64,000 bases of DNA, from the NCBI RefSeq assembly GCF_003148495.1, contig NZ_QGGH01000001.1:1508347-1572346 (forward strand), given 5' to 3'. Each line of letters starts with the position of its first letter. The stretch's first letter is position 1. Below, in pieces: positions 24,945 through 33,864 of the stretch. Position numbers and translations under genes: made by a program. This stretch comes from Mesorhizobium loti. Its GTDB lineage: Bacteria; Pseudomonadota; Alphaproteobacteria; Rhizobiales; Rhizobiaceae. The notes below the pieces were generated by a model. It ran no database searches. It was not told the origin of the DNA and was given only the letters and a program-made list of their open reading frames with translations.

Positions 24945-25775
24945 ATGATCGATACCCCGGACGGACCGGTTCCGACAGGCGAGCTGGTGCTCAGCCTGCG
25001 CGGCGTTTCGAAGAATTTCGGCGCCGTCTCGGCGCTCACCGATATCGATCTCGATGTCCATGCCGGCGAGGTGGTGGCGCTGGTCGGCGACAATGGCGCC
25101 GGCAAGTCGACGCTGGTCAAGATCCTGGCCGGCGTGCATCAGCCGAGCTCGGGCAGCATCAGCTTTCGCGGCACGCCTGTGACGCTTGCCGACCCGAGTG
25201 CGGCGCTGACGCTTGGCATCGCCACCGTGTTCCAGGACCTGGCGCTGTGCGAGAACCTCGACATCGTCGCCAACATCTTCCTCGGCCGCGAGCTCAACCC
25301 GCTGCGGCTGGACGAGGTAGCGATGGAAGTGCGCGCCTGGACGCTGCTCAACGAGCTTTCGGCGCGCATCCCGAGTGTCCGCGAAGTCGTCGCGTCGCTG
25401 TCGGGCGGCCAGCGCCAGACGGTGGCGATCGCCCGCTCGCTGCTGCTCGAACCCAAGCTCATCTTGCTCGACGAGCCGACGGCCGCACTTGGCGTGGCGC
25501 AGACAGCGGAAGTGCTCAATCTGATCGAGCGGGTGCGCGACCGCGGCCTCGGCGTCGTCATCATCAGCCACAATATGGAAGACGTGCGCGCGGTCGCCGA
25601 CCGCATCGTCGTGCTGCGGCTTGGCCGCAACAACGGCATCTTCTCGCCCGACGCCTCGAACCAGGAACTGGTCAGCGCCATCACTGGCGCGTCGAACAAT
25701 TCGGTGTCGCGGCGCGCCGAGCGCCGCCAGGCCCAGACCGCCCGGCCGGATCAAACCCAGGAGCCACGCCCATGA
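24945..25775 (+). CDS. Sugar ABC transporter ATP-binding protein (single ABC domain)
   Basis: A 276-residue ATPase with Walker A GDNGAGKST at 48-56, Q-loop VFQDLALC, signature LSGGQRQT, Walker B LILLDEPTAALG and switch ISHNMED. It is a one-domain sugar ATPase of the FrcA type, unlike the two-domain protein at 8863-10404. Its stop overlaps the permease ATG by four bases. Confidence 0.92.
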   Translation: MIDTPDGPVPTGELVLSLRGVSKNFGAVSALTDIDLDVHAGEVVALVGDNGAGKSTLVKILAGVHQPSSGSISFRGTPVTLADPSAALTLGIATVFQDLALCENLDIVANIFLGRELNPLRLDEVAMEVRAWTLLNELSARIPSVREVVASLSGGQRQTVAIARSLLLEPKLILLDEPTAALGVAQTAEVLNLIERVRDRGLGVVIISHNMEDVRAVADRIVVLRLGRNNGIFSPDASNQELVSAITGASNNSVSRRAERRQAQTARPDQTQEPRP

Positions 25776-27031
25776 GCAGCGACGTGCAACAGACGGCCCC
25801 GGTGCCGCCGCAGCTCGACCGCGCCGATGTGCGCGTCAAGCACGAGGCCGGGATCGGCGGCGCCATCCGCAGGTTCTTCGACCGGGTGCGCTCGGGCGAT
25901 CTCGGCTCGCTGCCGGTCATCGTCGGGCTGGTCATCATCTGGACGGTGTTTGCCAGCATCAATCCGATCTTCCTGTCGAGCAGCAACCTGGTCAATCTGC
26001 TGTTCGATTGCTCCACCGTCGGCGTCATTGCGCTCGGCATCGTCTGCGTTTTGATGGTCGGCGAGATCGACCTGTCGGTCGGCTCGATCAGCGGCTTTGC
26101 CTCGGCGATGGTCGGCACGCTGTGGGTCAACCAGGGCTGGCCGGTGGCGCTCGCCATTCTTGCCGCTATCGCCGTCGGCGGCTTCATCGGCGCGCTCTAT
26201 GCGCTGCTGTTCAACCGGCTCGGCATGCCGAGCTTCGTCTCGACGCTGGCCGGCCTGCTGGCGGTGCTTGGGCTGCAGCTCTACATCCTCGGCTCGACAG
26301 GCTCGATCAACCTACCTTACGGCTCGAACCTGGTGAATTTCGGCCAGTTGCTGATGATGCCGAAGTTCGTGTCGTTCGGGCTGGCGGCCGTTCCCGGCAT
26401 CGTCATGCTGGTCACCGGCCTGCGCACCGTTGCGCGCCGCCGCGCCGCCAATCTGTCGGCGCCGTCGACGGGCGGTCTCATCACGCGAGCGGCCGTCATC
26501 ACGGTCATTCTCGAACTCATCGTCTTCTATCTCAACCAGGCGCGCGGTATTCCGTGGATGTTCGGCCTGTTCGTCGGCCTGGTCATCGCAATGCATTACG
26601 CGCTGACGCGGACGAAATGGGGCCGCTCGATGTCGGCGGTCGGCGGCAACCGCGAGGCGGCAAGGCGCGCCGGCATCAATGTGCGGCTGATCTATTCCAG
26701 CGCCTTCGTGCTGTGCTCGATGCTGGCCGCCTTCGGCGGCGTGCTGTCGGCGGCCCGCCTGGCTTCCGCCAGCCAGCAGGCCGGCACCGGCGACGTCAAT
26801 CTCAACGCCATCGCGGCGGCCGTCATCGGCGGCACCAGCCTGTTCGGCGGTCGCGGCAGCGCTTATTCGGCACTGCTCGGCATCATCGTCATCCAGTCGA
26901 TCGCCAGCGGCCTGACGCTGCTCGATCTGTCCTCGTCGCTTCGGTACATGATCACCGGCGCCGTGCTTGCCATCGCAGTCATCGTCGACTCGCTGGCACG
27001 CCGCTCGCGTGTCTCGCATGGCCGGGCCTGA
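25772..27031 (+). CDS. Sugar ABC transporter permease (XylH-like)
   Basis: A 419-residue permease, longer than RbsC and close to XylH in size, with about ten TM segments, the [12 protein letters not shown] signature and a late [16 protein letters not shown] motif. The ATG overlaps the ATPase stop (ATGA). It is the only permease gene in this operon, so it probably works as a homodimer. Confidence 0.92.
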   Translation: MSSDVQQTAPVPPQLDRADVRVKHEAGIGGAIRRFFDRVRSGDLGSLPVIVGLVIIWTVFASINPIFLSSSNLVNLLFDCSTVGVIALGIVCVLMVGEIDLSVGSISGFASAMVGTLWVNQGWPVALAILAAIAVGGFIGALYALLFNRLGMPSFVSTLAGLLAVLGLQLYILGSTGSINLPYGSNLVNFGQLLMMPKFVSFGLAAVPGIVMLVTGLRTVARRRAANLSAPSTGGLITRAAVITVILELIVFYLNQARGIPWMFGLFVGLVIAMHYALTRTKWGRSMSAVGGNREAARRAGINVRLIYSSAFVLCSMLAAFGGVLSAARLASASQQAGTGDVNLNAIAAAVIGGTSLFGGRGSAYSALLGIIVIQSIASGLTLLDLSSSLRYMITGAVLAIAVIVDSLARRSRVSHGRA

Positions 27032-27053
27032 ACCCATCAACAGGAAGCAAGAC

Positions 27054-27782
27054 ATGAGCGAAGAACTGTCCGGAAAAGTTGCCGCCGTCACCGGCGCGGC
27101 ATCAGGCATCGGCCTCGAATGCGCCAGGCATATGCTGGCGGCCGGCGCCACCGTGGTGCTGGTCGACCGCGCCGAGGCGACGCTGAATACATTGTGCGCC
27201 GAGCTCGGCCCCAAGGCGATCCCGCTGGTGATCGACCTGATGCAGCCGGCAAGCGTCGCCAGCATGATGTCTGAGATTCTGGAGAAGGCCGGCCAGCTCG
27301 ATATCTTCCATGCCAATGCCGGCGCCTATGTCGGCGGCGAGGTGGCAACCGGCGATCCTGATGCCTGGGACCGGATGCTCAACCTCAACATCAATGCCTG
27401 CTTCCGCTCGATACAGGCGGTGCTGCCGCACATGATCGAACGCAAGACCGGCGACATCATCGTCACCAGTTCGATCGCCGGACTGGTTCCGGTGGTCTGG
27501 GAGCCGATCTACACTGCGTCCAAGCACGCCGTGCAGGCCTTCGTCCACACGGTGCGGCGGCAGGTCGCCAAGCATGGCCTGCGCGTCGGCGCCGTGGCGC
27601 CTGGCCCGGTGGTGACGGCGCTGGTCAGCGACTGGCCAAAGGCGAAACTCGAGGAAGAACTCGCCGCCGGCGGCCTGATGCAGCCGCGCGAGGTGGCCGA
27701 AGCTGTCATGTTCATGCTGACCCGGCCGCGCAACGTGACGATCCGGGATCTGGTGATTTTGCCACAGAGCAATGATCTTTAG
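27054..27782 (+). CDS. rbtD: Ribitol 2-dehydrogenase (SDR)
   Basis: A 242-residue SDR with TGAASGIG at 13-20, Ser140, Tyr153 and Lys157. From memory it tracks Klebsiella ribitol dehydrogenase along its length: [18 protein letters not shown], the WEPIYTASK segment, [30 protein letters not shown] and a [14 protein letters not shown] C-terminus. The enzyme oxidises ribitol to D-ribulose with NAD. It is placed between the importer and a D-ribulokinase, which fits the pathway exactly. Tandem repeats start at its stop codon. Confidence 0.88.
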   Translation: MSEELSGKVAAVTGAASGIGLECARHMLAAGATVVLVDRAEATLNTLCAELGPKAIPLVIDLMQPASVASMMSEILEKAGQLDIFHANAGAYVGGEVATGDPDAWDRMLNLNINACFRSIQAVLPHMIERKTGDIIVTSSIAGLVPVVWEPIYTASKHAVQAFVHTVRRQVAKHGLRVGAVAPGPVVTALVSDWPKAKLEEELAAGGLMQPREVAEAVMFMLTRPRNVTIRDLVILPQSNDL

Positions 27783-27917
27783 GGCAGTAGGGCAGTAGGG
27801 CAGTAGGATTGCTCTGCTGTTCAATGCCCGGGCCCAAGCCAAGCCACTATTCCCTATTCCCTATTCCCTATTCCCCTACTGCCTTACTGCCTTACTGCCC
27901 TACTCCCTTACTGCCCT
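27781..27917. repeat. Short tandem repeats arranged as inverted arrays
   Basis: Three copies of AGGGCAGT (27781-27804) are followed, after about 40 bases, by four copies of CTATTCC (27847-27874) and five copies of an eight-base TACTGCCY unit (27877-27916, one with TACTCCCT). ACTGCCCT is the reverse complement of AGGGCAGT, so the two outer arrays can pair into a hairpin. The array fills the gap between rbtD and the kinase gene. Copy number probably varies by slippage. Confidence 0.9.
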
Positions 27918-27936
27918 AAACCGAAGGTTTCCCCCC

Positions 27937-29538
27937 ATGCCCCACTATCTCGGCATCGACGTCGGCACCGGCAGCGCGCGGGCCGGGGTGTTCGACCACA
28001 CGGGAAACCTGCTTGCCTCGGCCAAGCAGGACATTGAGGTCTGGCGCGAGGCAGGCGACATTGTCGAGCAGTCGAGCAATGATATCTGGCGGGCGGTGTG
28101 TGCCGCCACGCGCGCTGCCGTCGCTCAGGCTGGTATAGCGCCCGAGGCGATCGCCGGCATCGGCTTCGACGCCACCTGTTCACTGGTGGTGCTGGGCGAG
28201 GGCGGCGTGCCACTGGCTGTTGGCCCGTCCGGCAATCCCGAACGCAACATCATCGTCTGGATGGATCACCGCGCAGCCGAGCAGACGCGCCGTATCAACC
28301 GCAGCGGCGAGGCGGTGCTGAATTATGTCGGCGGCGTCATTTCGCCGGAGATGGAAACGCCGAAACTGCTGTGGCTGGCGGAAAACCTGCCTGCCACTTT
28401 CGACGCCGCCTGGCAGTTCATGGACCTCGCCGACTTCCTCACCTGGCGGGCGACCGGCAGCCTTGCCCGCTCGGTCTGCACGGTGACCTGCAAATGGACC
28501 TATCTGGCGCATGAGAGCCGCTGGGACGAGGCCTATTTCCGCAAGATCGGCCTTGGCAGCCTGGCCGACGAGGCGTTCGCGCGCATCGGCACCGAGATCG
28601 TGCCGGCGGGCGCAGCGCTGGGCGGCGGCCTGACCGCGCAGGCGGCGTCGGACCTCGGCCTTGTCCCCGGCACGGCGATAGCGGCAGGCCTAATCGACGC
28701 GCACGCCGGTGGCGTCGGCACGGTCGGCGCGCGCGGCGAGTTCGGCAGCGTTCTGTCGCGCATGGCCTATGTCTTCGGCACCTCGGCCTGCACCATGTCG
28801 TCGACCGCGGAGCCTGCCTTCGTCGACGGCGTCTGGGGTCCGTATTTCTCTGCCATGGTGCCGGGCCTGTGGCTGAACGAGGGCGGGCAATCGGCAGCCG
28901 GTGCGGCCATCGACCATCTGGTGGGCATGCACCCGGCGGCCGGTGAAGCGGCGGCCAAGGCGCAGGCCGAGGGGCTGAGCCTCAGCGCCTGGCTGTCGCT
29001 GCAGGCGCAAAGCCGCAAGGGAGCCGCGGCGACGCCGGCGCTGGTCGGCGGCATCCATGTCGTGCCGGAATTTCTCGGCAACCGCGCGCCTTTCGCCGAT
29101 CCGGATGCACGCGCGCTGATTGCCGGGCTCGATCTCGACACCAGCCTCGACAGCCTGGTCGGGCTCTATGTCGCCGGCGTTTGCGGGCTGGGCTACGGCG
29201 CGCGCCAGATCGTGCGGGCCGAGCATGACAAGGGCATTCCCGTCGACACCATCGTCGTCAGCGGCGGTGCCGGGCAAAGCCCGCTGGTGCGCCAGCTGCT
29301 TGCCGACACGACAGGCATGGTGGTGGTGGCGTCGACCTCACCCGAGCCGGTGCTGCTCGGCTCGGCGATGCTGGGTGCCGTCGCTGCCGGGAGCTACAAG
29401 GACCTGGTGACGGCGATGGCCGGCATGTCGGAACTCGGCGAGGTCTATCATCCCGACGCTACGCTGGCCGACTGGCATGCCAAGCGCTTCGCCGCGTTCG
29501 AGCTGCTGCAGCAGGCGGGCAAGGCGATCCGGAGTTGA
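27937..29538 (+). CDS. rbtK: FGGY-family carbohydrate kinase, probable D-ribulokinase
   Basis: A 533-residue FGGY kinase with N-terminal phosphate-1 motif GIDVGTGSARAG near 6-17 and a C-terminal VVSGGAGQSPLVRQL adenosine motif. TCSLVV at 80-85 is the motif I recall as marking D-ribulokinases among FGGY enzymes. It would phosphorylate the D-ribulose made by the neighbouring ribitol dehydrogenase to D-ribulose 5-phosphate. The ATG follows a CCGAAGG stretch next to the tandem-repeat array. Confidence 0.87.
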   Translation: MPHYLGIDVGTGSARAGVFDHTGNLLASAKQDIEVWREAGDIVEQSSNDIWRAVCAATRAAVAQAGIAPEAIAGIGFDATCSLVVLGEGGVPLAVGPSGNPERNIIVWMDHRAAEQTRRINRSGEAVLNYVGGVISPEMETPKLLWLAENLPATFDAAWQFMDLADFLTWRATGSLARSVCTVTCKWTYLAHESRWDEAYFRKIGLGSLADEAFARIGTEIVPAGAALGGGLTAQAASDLGLVPGTAIAAGLIDAHAGGVGTVGARGEFGSVLSRMAYVFGTSACTMSSTAEPAFVDGVWGPYFSAMVPGLWLNEGGQSAAGAAIDHLVGMHPAAGEAAAKAQAEGLSLSAWLSLQAQSRKGAAATPALVGGIHVVPEFLGNRAPFADPDARALIAGLDLDTSLDSLVGLYVAGVCGLGYGARQIVRAEHDKGIPVDTIVVSGGAGQSPLVRQLLADTTGMVVVASTSPEPVLLGSAMLGAVAAGSYKDLVTAMAGMSELGEVYHPDATLADWHAKRFAAFELLQQAGKAIRS

Positions 29539-29678
29539 AGCGAGCGACTCCTGTCTGGCTTTGTCAGGAGCGTCGCGAACGCCGCTTGGCGGCTTAGCCG
29601 GAAGCTGGCAGCTTTGTTCTGACGCAGACCCTCTGGCAGCATGGCTATGCGACGAGGGCAGAGCGACAGGGAGGCCCG

Positions 29679-30707
29679 ATGGCAGACGAGAAACCGCCCG
29701 TGCCATTCGCATCGGACAGCGTGCCATGGACGGAATGGTCCGATGTGCCGCGCTTCGGCGTGCGCTACCGGCATTTGTCGCTGGCCGCGCTTGGTGAGAA
29801 TTACCATGTCGGCGTGGCGATCGAGGAGTTGCCGGCGGGCAAGCAGACCTCGCCGGCGCATTACCATATTTTCGAGGAGGAGCATGTCTTCATCCTCGAA
29901 GGGGCGCTCACCGCTTATGTCGCCGCCGCCGCCTATGCCATGAAGGCCGGCGACTATATCTGTTTTCCGGCCGGTGCAGCGGCGGGGCATTGCCTGATCA
30001 ACACCAGCGACGCGCCGTGCCGCTATGTCATTGTCGGCGAGCGCAACCCGAACGACGTTGTCGTCTACACCGCCTCCAACAAGGTGCTGGTGCGCGCCCT
30101 GGGCAGCCGTGCGATCTTCGATCTCGCTGCAACCCGAAGCTACTGGGACGGCGAGGGCACCGGCCTTGCCGCCGGCGATCCGTTGCCGTCGGATGTGACG
30201 GCCGGTGTCACCAAGGCAGCAGCCACTCCGATCCCGCCGGTCGCCAGCGATGCCGTCGAGTGGAAACAGGAAGGCGAGGGGGTGCGGTTCGGTGGTCAGT
30301 CCAAACACCTCACCTATGCCGCCTTGGGACGGCCCGACTATCATGTCGGCGTACTGATCGAGGCGCCGGCCCCCGTGATGCGCCTGGCGCCCCGGCACTA
30401 CCACATGCTGGAAGAGGAACATGCGCTGATCCTGGAAGGACAAGTGACGCTGCTGCTTGGCGAGGAGCGCTATGAAATGAAAGCCGGCGACTATGTCTGT
30501 TTTCCCGCCGGCCTGGCGGTCGGCCATTCCTTCCTCAATAGCGGTACGGGACCGTGCCGCTATCTGATGATCGGCGAGAAAAACCCCAACGAGGTCTGCG
30601 TCTATCCCGATTCCAACAAGATGGCGGTCGACGCCTTGCGCCGGCGCGACGGCATTTTCGACATGGCTGGGGTGAAGCGGTACTGGGATGGCGAGGCGAC
30701 GGAATAA
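29679..30707 (+). CDS. Bicupin protein
   Basis: A 342-residue protein made of two cupin_2 domains that are clearly duplicates. The metal motifs are AHYHIFEEE (His61, His63, Glu67) with a later GHC His, and RHYHMLEEE (His240, His242, Glu246) with a later GHS His. Each half ends with a RNPN or KNPN and VY segment and an R-YW-DGE tail. GGGAGG precedes the ATG. It follows the ribulokinase and might be a sugar isomerase, lyase or sensor. The activity is not known. Confidence 0.8.
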   Translation: MADEKPPVPFASDSVPWTEWSDVPRFGVRYRHLSLAALGENYHVGVAIEELPAGKQTSPAHYHIFEEEHVFILEGALTAYVAAAAYAMKAGDYICFPAGAAAGHCLINTSDAPCRYVIVGERNPNDVVVYTASNKVLVRALGSRAIFDLAATRSYWDGEGTGLAAGDPLPSDVTAGVTKAAATPIPPVASDAVEWKQEGEGVRFGGQSKHLTYAALGRPDYHVGVLIEAPAPVMRLAPRHYHMLEEEHALILEGQVTLLLGEERYEMKAGDYVCFPAGLAVGHSFLNSGTGPCRYLMIGEKNPNEVCVYPDSNKMAVDALRRRDGIFDMAGVKRYWDGEATE

Positions 30708-30756
30708 GACGCTCCAGCCACACCAATATCGCGCGCTGAAGCTGTTTCTCGTGAAC

Positions 30757-31098
30757 TCATTGAACAGACTGGATGAGCCATAGGAGAGCGAGAAGGTTGG
30801 CGAGCGATGTGCCGGCCGGGCCGAAGGTTTTCATCCGGTCGTCGATCGAGGTGCCGATGACGGCATCCCCAGCCTGCACGAGGATCATTATCCAGGCGAT
30901 GGCTTCAAGCCATTCCGTCGAACCCGTAAAAAATGGCACGGCGCTTGCGACCACCAAAGCTGCGCTGCGCGCACAGCCGTACAATGCCACTGTCCGGGCG
31001 CTGCCGGTTTCGTTCATGACGGCAGCCAAGGAGAAACCGAGACTGACAACCGCGCTGAGAGCTGTGACCAACGCGCAAACGATGAAGGGTGCGAACAT
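30757..31098 (-). CDS. Small membrane protein of unknown function
   Basis: A 113-residue protein with about four hydrophobic segments (near 3-27, 41-58, 62-77 and 96-110). It resembles small DUF4267-type membrane proteins only in general shape. No conserved motif was recognised. It lies alone between the bicupin gene (other strand) and dinB. Confidence 0.6.
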   Translation of the reverse strand: MFAPFIVCALVTALSAVVSLGFSLAAVMNETGSARTVALYGCARSAALVVASAVPFFTGSTEWLEAIAWIMILVQAGDAVIGTSIDDRMKTFGPAGTSLANLLALLWLIQSVQ

Positions 31099-31229
31099 GA
31101 GATTCCATGGTTTGTGTCAGGGACATCTTACTCGAATAGCCACCAGTGAGGAGATCAAGATTTTTCACGGCCTGCTGCCCCTCAGTTACAATGCCGGCGC
31201 GGTCACGTTCAGGATGGCGTCCACCGCGC

Positions 31230-32477
31230 TCACAGTTCCTTCTGCGCCAACTCCCTGAATTCGTCGGGCACCGAGCGTGCCGCCTCCAGCGCCACCGTGC
31301 CGTAGCCGACCGCCTGTTTGCCGAAGCGCTCGCGGATCTTGTCGATGGCGCGGTCGGCGTCGAAGCGCGCCAGGCCTTTCCTGGTGCCGGGCCGGCGTTT
31401 CTCGTCGGCGAGGCCAAGCGGCAGGTCGAGCTGCAATTCGAAGCTTTCCTCGAGATGCGACACCGAGATCGCCAGCAGCGAAATCGTTTTCTCCTGGCGG
31501 TGGTCGGCGAGCACGCCGCGCACCAGATCGCCGGCGATCTCGGCCAGCATCGTGGTCGCCGAGATCGGCTGGTCAAGGGTGATCGAGCGGGTGACGGCGC
31601 TGAGATCGGCAAAGCGCACGCGCACCGTCACGGTGCGGCCGGGCCGCGCCTTGGCGCGCAGCCGGCTGGCGACGCGGTCGGCCAGATGCAGCAGAGTGGG
31701 CACGATGACATCAGCCACGGCGGGCTTTTGGCCGAGCGCCGATTGGGCACCGGCCGAGCGCGCCCGGCGATGCGTTTCGAGTTTCCGCGGGTCGCGGTTC
31801 CATGACAGCGCGGCGAGCTTTTCGCCGGCGGCCGGACCGAGCAGCCGTGTCAAGGCGCTGCTGTGCGTCCTGGCCAGTTGGCCGATGGTCTCGACACCGA
31901 TTTCCGCCAGCCGAGCCTTAGTCGCCGGGCCGACGCCCCACATCAGCCCGACGGGCAGGTCGTGCAGGAAGGCGATCTCCGTGCCGGGCTCGACCACCAC
32001 CAGCCCGTCGGGCTTGGCGACCTGCGAGGCGATCTTGGCCAGGTGCTTGGTGCGCGCCACGCCGATCGAGATCGGCAGGCCGAGTTCGGCCCGCACGCGG
32101 CGGCGGATGGTTGTGGCGATCTCTTGTGGCGAGCCGAACAAATGCGTGCAGCCGGCGACGTCGGCAAAGGCCTCGTCGATGGAGATGCGTTCGACCAGCG
32201 GCGTGAAATCGTCGAGCACCTTGATCGCCGCGTCGCCAAGCCGCTGGTAGTCGCTGAAATTGCCGCCGACGAAGATCAGCTGCGGGCAGAGCTCGCGCGC
32301 CTTGCGCCCCGGCATGCCGCCGCGCACGCCAAAGGCGCGCGCCTCGTAGGAGGCGGCGAGCACAACGCCACCGCCCACCGCGATCGGCTTGCCGCGCAGC
32401 GACGGGTCGAGCAACTGCTCGACCGAGGCGTAGAAGGCGTCGAGATCGGCATGCAGGATGGTGGCTGTCGTTTCCAT
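31230..32477 (-). CDS. dinB: DNA polymerase IV (Y family)
   Basis: A 415-residue translesion polymerase. Catalytic residues are visible: Asp11 in LHADLDAFYASVE and Asp101-Glu102 in ISIDEAFAD. A steric-gate Phe15, the little-finger domain and a GVGPATKARLAEIG helix-hairpin-helix are also present. It copies past damaged bases without proofreading. The start at 32477 is chosen because a LexA box lies 34 bases upstream and longer frames would run into it. Confidence 0.95.
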   Translation of the reverse strand: METTATILHADLDAFYASVEQLLDPSLRGKPIAVGGGVVLAASYEARAFGVRGGMPGRKARELCPQLIFVGGNFSDYQRLGDAAIKVLDDFTPLVERISIDEAFADVAGCTHLFGSPQEIATTIRRRVRAELGLPISIGVARTKHLAKIASQVAKPDGLVVVEPGTEIAFLHDLPVGLMWGVGPATKARLAEIGVETIGQLARTHSSALTRLLGPAAGEKLAALSWNRDPRKLETHRRARSAGAQSALGQKPAVADVIVPTLLHLADRVASRLRAKARPGRTVTVRVRFADLSAVTRSITLDQPISATTMLAEIAGDLVRGVLADHRQEKTISLLAISVSHLEESFELQLDLPLGLADEKRRPGTRKGLARFDADRAIDKIRERFGKQAVGYGTVALEAARSVPDEFRELAQKEL

Positions 32478-32510
32478 CCCGACCGCACATCCGCAGTTGC
32501 TGATAGACCG

Positions 32511-32525
32511 GAACAAATAGAGAAC
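32511..32525 (-). promoter_or_regulatory. LexA (SOS) box upstream of dinB
   Basis: GAACAAATAGAGAAC (read as GTTC-N7-GTTC on the minus strand) is an exact match to the alphaproteobacterial LexA direct repeat GTTC-N7-GTTC. It is 34 bases from the dinB start, which puts dinB under SOS control and supports the taxonomic call. Confidence 0.85.
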
Positions 32526-32600
32526 AAAGGCGGATCATTGTCAAGCTGCGAGCGATTTGTGCAGCAAAGAGCAGTGCCGGCTCGGCTTGAGCCCCGCCAC

Positions 32601-33017
32601 CTAGACGATATGATCCGCCCGCAGCGCTGCTTTCATCTGTTCCAGCGCCGCCTCGCCACCGGCCGCCAGCTCGTCGGCGATCCGCGCCAGATGATCGTCG
32701 GCCTTGCGGTGCTTGCTGCCCCAGGCGCCGAGCGTCACCAGCACCGGCAACAGGTCGATGCCGGCCTCGGTCAACCGGTAGACCGTCTTCAGCCCATGCG
32801 TCGGGTCGTCGCTGCGAATGAGGATGCCTTCGTCCTGCAGCGTCTGCAGCCGCTCGGCCAGCGTGCGTGACGAGATGCCTTCGTCGGATTGCAGGAATTC
32901 GCGAAAGTGCCTTTTCCCGGCGAAAACCAGGTCGCGGATGATGAGCAGCGTCCAGCGGTCGCCGACGAGTTCGAGCGACAGGTTGATCGGGCAGCCGGAT
33001 TTTTCGCGCGTCGACAT
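32601..33017 (-). CDS. HxlR family transcriptional regulator
   Basis: A 138-residue winged-helix regulator with the family's opening Cys (SGCPINLSLELVGDRWTLLI), FREFLQSDEGISSRTLAERL recognition region and a YRLTEAGIDLLPVL wing. It is divergent from a RibD-C domain reductase gene and probably regulates it. Confidence 0.92.
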   Translation of the reverse strand: MSTREKSGCPINLSLELVGDRWTLLIIRDLVFAGKRHFREFLQSDEGISSRTLAERLQTLQDEGILIRSDDPTHGLKTVYRLTEAGIDLLPVLVTLGAWGSKHRKADDHLARIADELAAGGEAALEQMKAALRADHIV

Positions 33018-33022
33018 CTATG

Positions 33023-33089
33023 GTTCCATTTTTAAATCACTTTACTGTTGACATCATTTTAGTCTTGCGTCAATAGTTCCAAATGTAAA
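33023..33089. promoter_or_regulatory. Two direct repeats between hxlR-type and reductase genes
   Basis: GTTCCATTTTTAAA (33023-33036) and GTTCCAAATGTAAA (33076-33089) share 11 of 14 bases, 53 bases apart, in an A/T-rich divergent promoter region. A TTGACA at 33048-33053 lies between them. They are candidate sites for the HxlR-type regulator. Confidence 0.4.
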
Positions 33090-33168
33090 CCATTTAACGC
33101 TGACCATGCCGCTCGCTGCCCCGCAATTTCGCCTGCACGCTTTGAGCCGGGACAAACCGAGGAGAACG

Positions 33169-33759
33169 ATGATGAAAAAGCTGATCCTTCAGATGCAGAT
33201 GTCGGTCGACGGCTTTGTCGGCGCCAATGAGGACCATGCCTGGCAGCTCTGGGAATGGGGTGACGAGAGCGGCTGGGACGACGAGCTGAAGCAGGACTTC
33301 AACGCCGTCTTCGCCGGCATCGACACCATTTTGCTCAGCCGCAAGATGGTGCAGGAGGGGTATCTTACCCATTGGGGCAATGCGGCGAAGAAATTTCCGC
33401 GCGACCCGTTCTATGCCTTTGCGCAGCGCGTCGTCGACGCCCAGAAGGTGGCGCTGAGCGACAAGCTCAAGCACTCGGTATGGGAGCGCACAAGGGTCGC
33501 CAGCGGCGACCTGCCGCGCGAGGTCAATGCGCTGAAGGCGGGCGAGGGTGGCGACATGGCGGTGTTCGGCGGCGCCGGGTTCGCCTCGGCGCTGATCGCG
33601 GCCGGGTTGGTCGACGAGTTCCAGCTGTTCATCAATCCGGCGGTGCTGGGTGCCGGACGCCGCATCTTCGACCAGGGCGGTTTCCAAAACTTGGCGCTGC
33701 TCGGCTCGAAGGCCTATGCCTGCGGCATGGTGGTCAACAGCTATGCGCCGGTGGGGTGA
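33169..33759 (+). CDS. Dihydrofolate reductase family protein (RibD C-terminal domain)
   Basis: A 196-residue protein with the RibD-C fold pattern: LILQMQMSVDGFVG, IDTILLSRKM, and GDMAVFGGAGFASALIAAGLVDEFQL then NPAVLGAGRRIF. These NADPH-binding proteins resemble DHFR and riboflavin reductases, but most have no known substrate. The ATG at 33169 follows GAGGAGAACG. It is divergent from the HxlR regulator, a common arrangement for redox-responsive targets. Confidence 0.87.
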   Translation: MMKKLILQMQMSVDGFVGANEDHAWQLWEWGDESGWDDELKQDFNAVFAGIDTILLSRKMVQEGYLTHWGNAAKKFPRDPFYAFAQRVVDAQKVALSDKLKHSVWERTRVASGDLPREVNALKAGEGGDMAVFGGAGFASALIAAGLVDEFQLFINPAVLGAGRRIFDQGGFQNLALLGSKAYACGMVVNSYAPVG

Positions 33760-33864
33760 GGCAGAGAGAGAAAATCAGGGCTCCGACGTATCTTTCTTGT
33801 CCGCCCGTTCGTCCTTGGCTTTGGAAGGTCGCGCAGCCCGCGATCCGTAACCAGGGAGATCATC

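Noticed and set aside
23775..25754. Minus-strand open frame of 659 codons across the ribitol importer genes
   Set aside because: It is antisense to clear binding-protein and ATPase genes and shows His/Arg/Gly-rich shadow composition.
27781..27917. A CRISPR array
   Set aside because: The repeats are 7-8 bases and directly adjacent with no unique spacers, so they are simple tandem repeats.
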